DNA of 64,000 nucleotides. It comes from Variovorax paradoxus. GTDB taxonomy: Bacteria; Pseudomonadota; Gammaproteobacteria; Burkholderiales; Burkholderiaceae_C. The stretch's first letter is position 1. Each line of letters begins with the position of its first letter. Positions 62,827 through 64,000 of this stretch are shown piece by piece. The notes under the pieces are model-generated. The model saw only the letters and a list, made by a program, of their open reading frames with translations, had not been told where the DNA came from and searched no databases. The position numbers were made by a program, and so were the translations under genes. The stretch covers positions 1,488,001 through 1,552,000 of the forward strand of contig CP063166.1 in the NCBI GenBank assembly GCA_016806145.1, written 5' to 3'.

Positions 62827-64000
62827 ATGCAAATTCCTCCTTTCAAACAACCTATTGCGATCGTTGGCCTGGGCTATGTGGGGCTGCCCCTTGCCGTGGA
62901 GTTCGGCAAAAAGCGTCAAGTTGTCGGCTTCGACATCAATGCCAAACGCATTGCCGAACTTCAAGGTGGGCAGGATCACACGCTCGAGACCACGCCTGAC
63001 GAATTGAAGGCTGCAACGCAACTTGTCTTTACGTCACACGTCGATGACTTGCGTGATTGCGCTGTCTTCATCGTGACGGTTCCAACGCCGATCGACGATG
63101 CCAACAGACCAGACCTGACTCCGCTAATAAAGGCCAGCGAAACCATCGGCAAGGTCATGAAGACCGGTGCGGTCGTGATTTTCGAATCGACGGTGTATCC
63201 AGGGGCCACGGAAGAGGTCTGCGTACCTGTGCTGGAGAAGTTCAGCGGTAAAAAATTCAATGTCGATTTTTTCTGCGGATACAGCCCGGAGCGAATCAAT
63301 CCGGGGGACAAGGTCAACACGCTTACCAAGATCAAGAAGATCACCAGCGGCAGTACTCCTGACGTGGCCGATCTGGTGGATGCCCTCTACAACGAGATCA
63401 TTACTGCGGGCACGCACAAAGCGGCCAGTCTCAAGGTGGCCGAGGCCGCCAAGGTTATCGAGAACACGCAACGCGATCTGAACATCGCGTTGGTGAACGA
63501 ACTCTCTGTGATCTTCGAGCGCTTGGGCATCGACACTCTCGACGTGCTCGAGGCCGCGGGCAGCAAATGGAATTTTCTGCCGTTTCGTCCTGGCCTGGTT
63601 GGTGGGCACTGTATCGGCGTGGATCCCTACTACCTCACGCACAAGGCGGAGCAGGTTGGCTATCACCCACAGGTGATATTGGCCGGACGTCGCATCAACG
63701 ACAACATGGCGCGCTATGTTGCCCGTAACACCATCAAGCTAATGCTGAAGAATGGCATGGACGTGCCGCGTTGCCGCATTGGTGTCCTGGGCATCACTTT
63801 CAAGGAAAACTGCCCGGACATCCGCAACAGCAAGATCGTGGATATGGTGCGGGAGTTCGAAGCGTGGGGGGCTTCCGTGGAAGTGGTGGACCCTTGGGCT
63901 GAACCTGAAGAGGTGTCCCATGAGTACGGCCTTCAACTCGGCTTGGTCGACATGGACCATCCGGTCGACGCACTCGTCGTCGCGGTGGGTCACAACGAGT
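62827..64000 (+). CDS. UDP-N-acetyl-hexosamine dehydrogenase (TviB/WbpO family), 3' end missing
   Basis: The first 391 residues of a nucleotide-sugar dehydrogenase; the window ends before the stop. The Rossmann NAD motif is VGLGYVGLPLA (G14, G16, G19), the catalytic cysteine is C262 in GGHCIGVDPYYL, and FCGYSPERINPGDKVNTL and GITFKENCPDIRNSK match the Vi-antigen TviB/WbpO group, which oxidises UDP-GalNAc or UDP-GlcNAc C6 to the uronic acid. The ATG at 62827 has no clear SD. It supplies an acidic sugar for the polymer exported by the preceding gene product. Confidence 0.9.
   Translation, partial: MQIPPFKQPIAIVGLGYVGLPLAVEFGKKRQVVGFDINAKRIAELQGGQDHTLETTPDELKAATQLVFTSHVDDLRDCAVFIVTVPTPIDDANRPDLTPLIKASETIGKVMKTGAVVIFESTVYPGATEEVCVPVLEKFSGKKFNVDFFCGYSPERINPGDKVNTLTKIKKITSGSTPDVADLVDALYNEIITAGTHKAASLKVAEAAKVIENTQRDLNIALVNELSVIFERLGIDTLDVLEAAGSKWNFLPFRPGLVGGHCIGVDPYYLTHKAEQVGYHPQVILAGRRINDNMARYVARNTIKLMLKNGMDVPRCRIGVLGITFKENCPDIRNSKIVDMVREFEAWGASVEVVDPWAEPEEVSHEYGLQLGLVDMDHPVDALVVAVGHNE

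Overview
The window is a single chromosomal stretch of very GC-rich DNA. Its gene order and protein families are those of a betaproteobacterium of the order Burkholderiales, most likely Comamonadaceae (Variovorax-like). Supporting signs are the cyaY/lptM/lysA and mrcA/pilMNOPQ/aroKB blocks, the gltBD-mla-ibaG-murA-his-tat order, a short-form HisG, and 17-bp GCTAT...ATAGC-type intergenic repeats of a kind I associate with this family. The genus is inference; no rRNA or marker gene is present to settle it.

Layout. 1-3.1 kb: two tandem lipid A acyltransferases, an alpha/beta hydrolase and the ribosome-assembly GTPase EngB. 3.1-9.2 kb: cytochrome c4, the System II cytochrome c maturation pair ResB/CcsA, and the Tat-exported MsrP with its membrane haem partner MsrQ. 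9.2-13.6 kb: lysA and lptM facing frataxin cyaY, then PBP1a on the minus strand. 13.8-24.7 kb: one long plus-strand run, pilMNOPQ, aroK, aroB, dgt, an MFS transporter, a DUF1415 protein and a methyltransferase, most joined by 4-nt stop/start overlaps. 24.7-32.6 kb: an unknown protein, a RAYT-type transposase, and glutamate synthase gltBD. 32.8-36.9 kb: the phospholipid-transport operon mlaFEDACB. 36.9-42.6 kb: a lipoprotein serine hydrolase, an ABC-2 exporter, IbaG, MurA and HisG. 42.6-54.6 kb: the histidine operon, interrupted by two small exported proteins, an AAA ATPase, an oppositely oriented glutamate-type binding protein plus symporter pair, and a hexose-phosphate mutarotase. 54.6-60.7 kb: a DUF4870 protein, HIT protein, tatABC, a DegS-like protease, NIF3, pdxA and mscL. 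After a gene-free gap of about 790 bp the window ends in the start of an exopolysaccharide locus (Wza-like exporter and a nucleotide-sugar dehydrogenase, cut by the window end).

Most of the window is core metabolism and envelope biology: lipid A acylation, PBP1a, LptM, Mla, MurA and the ABC exporter all serve the envelope; Tat export serves MsrP; cytochrome c4 needs ResB/CcsA. I did not find a convincing undescribed multi-gene system. The points most worth a second look are the gltB promoter region (a site matching both sigma54 and sigma70 spacing beside a transposase and an AT-rich palindrome), a family of 17-bp repeats used as or beside start codons, several genes whose -10 box lies only 6-7 nt before the start codon (possible leaderless mRNAs), a terminator-shaped hairpin touching the mlaF start, and the non-histidine genes lodged in the his operon.
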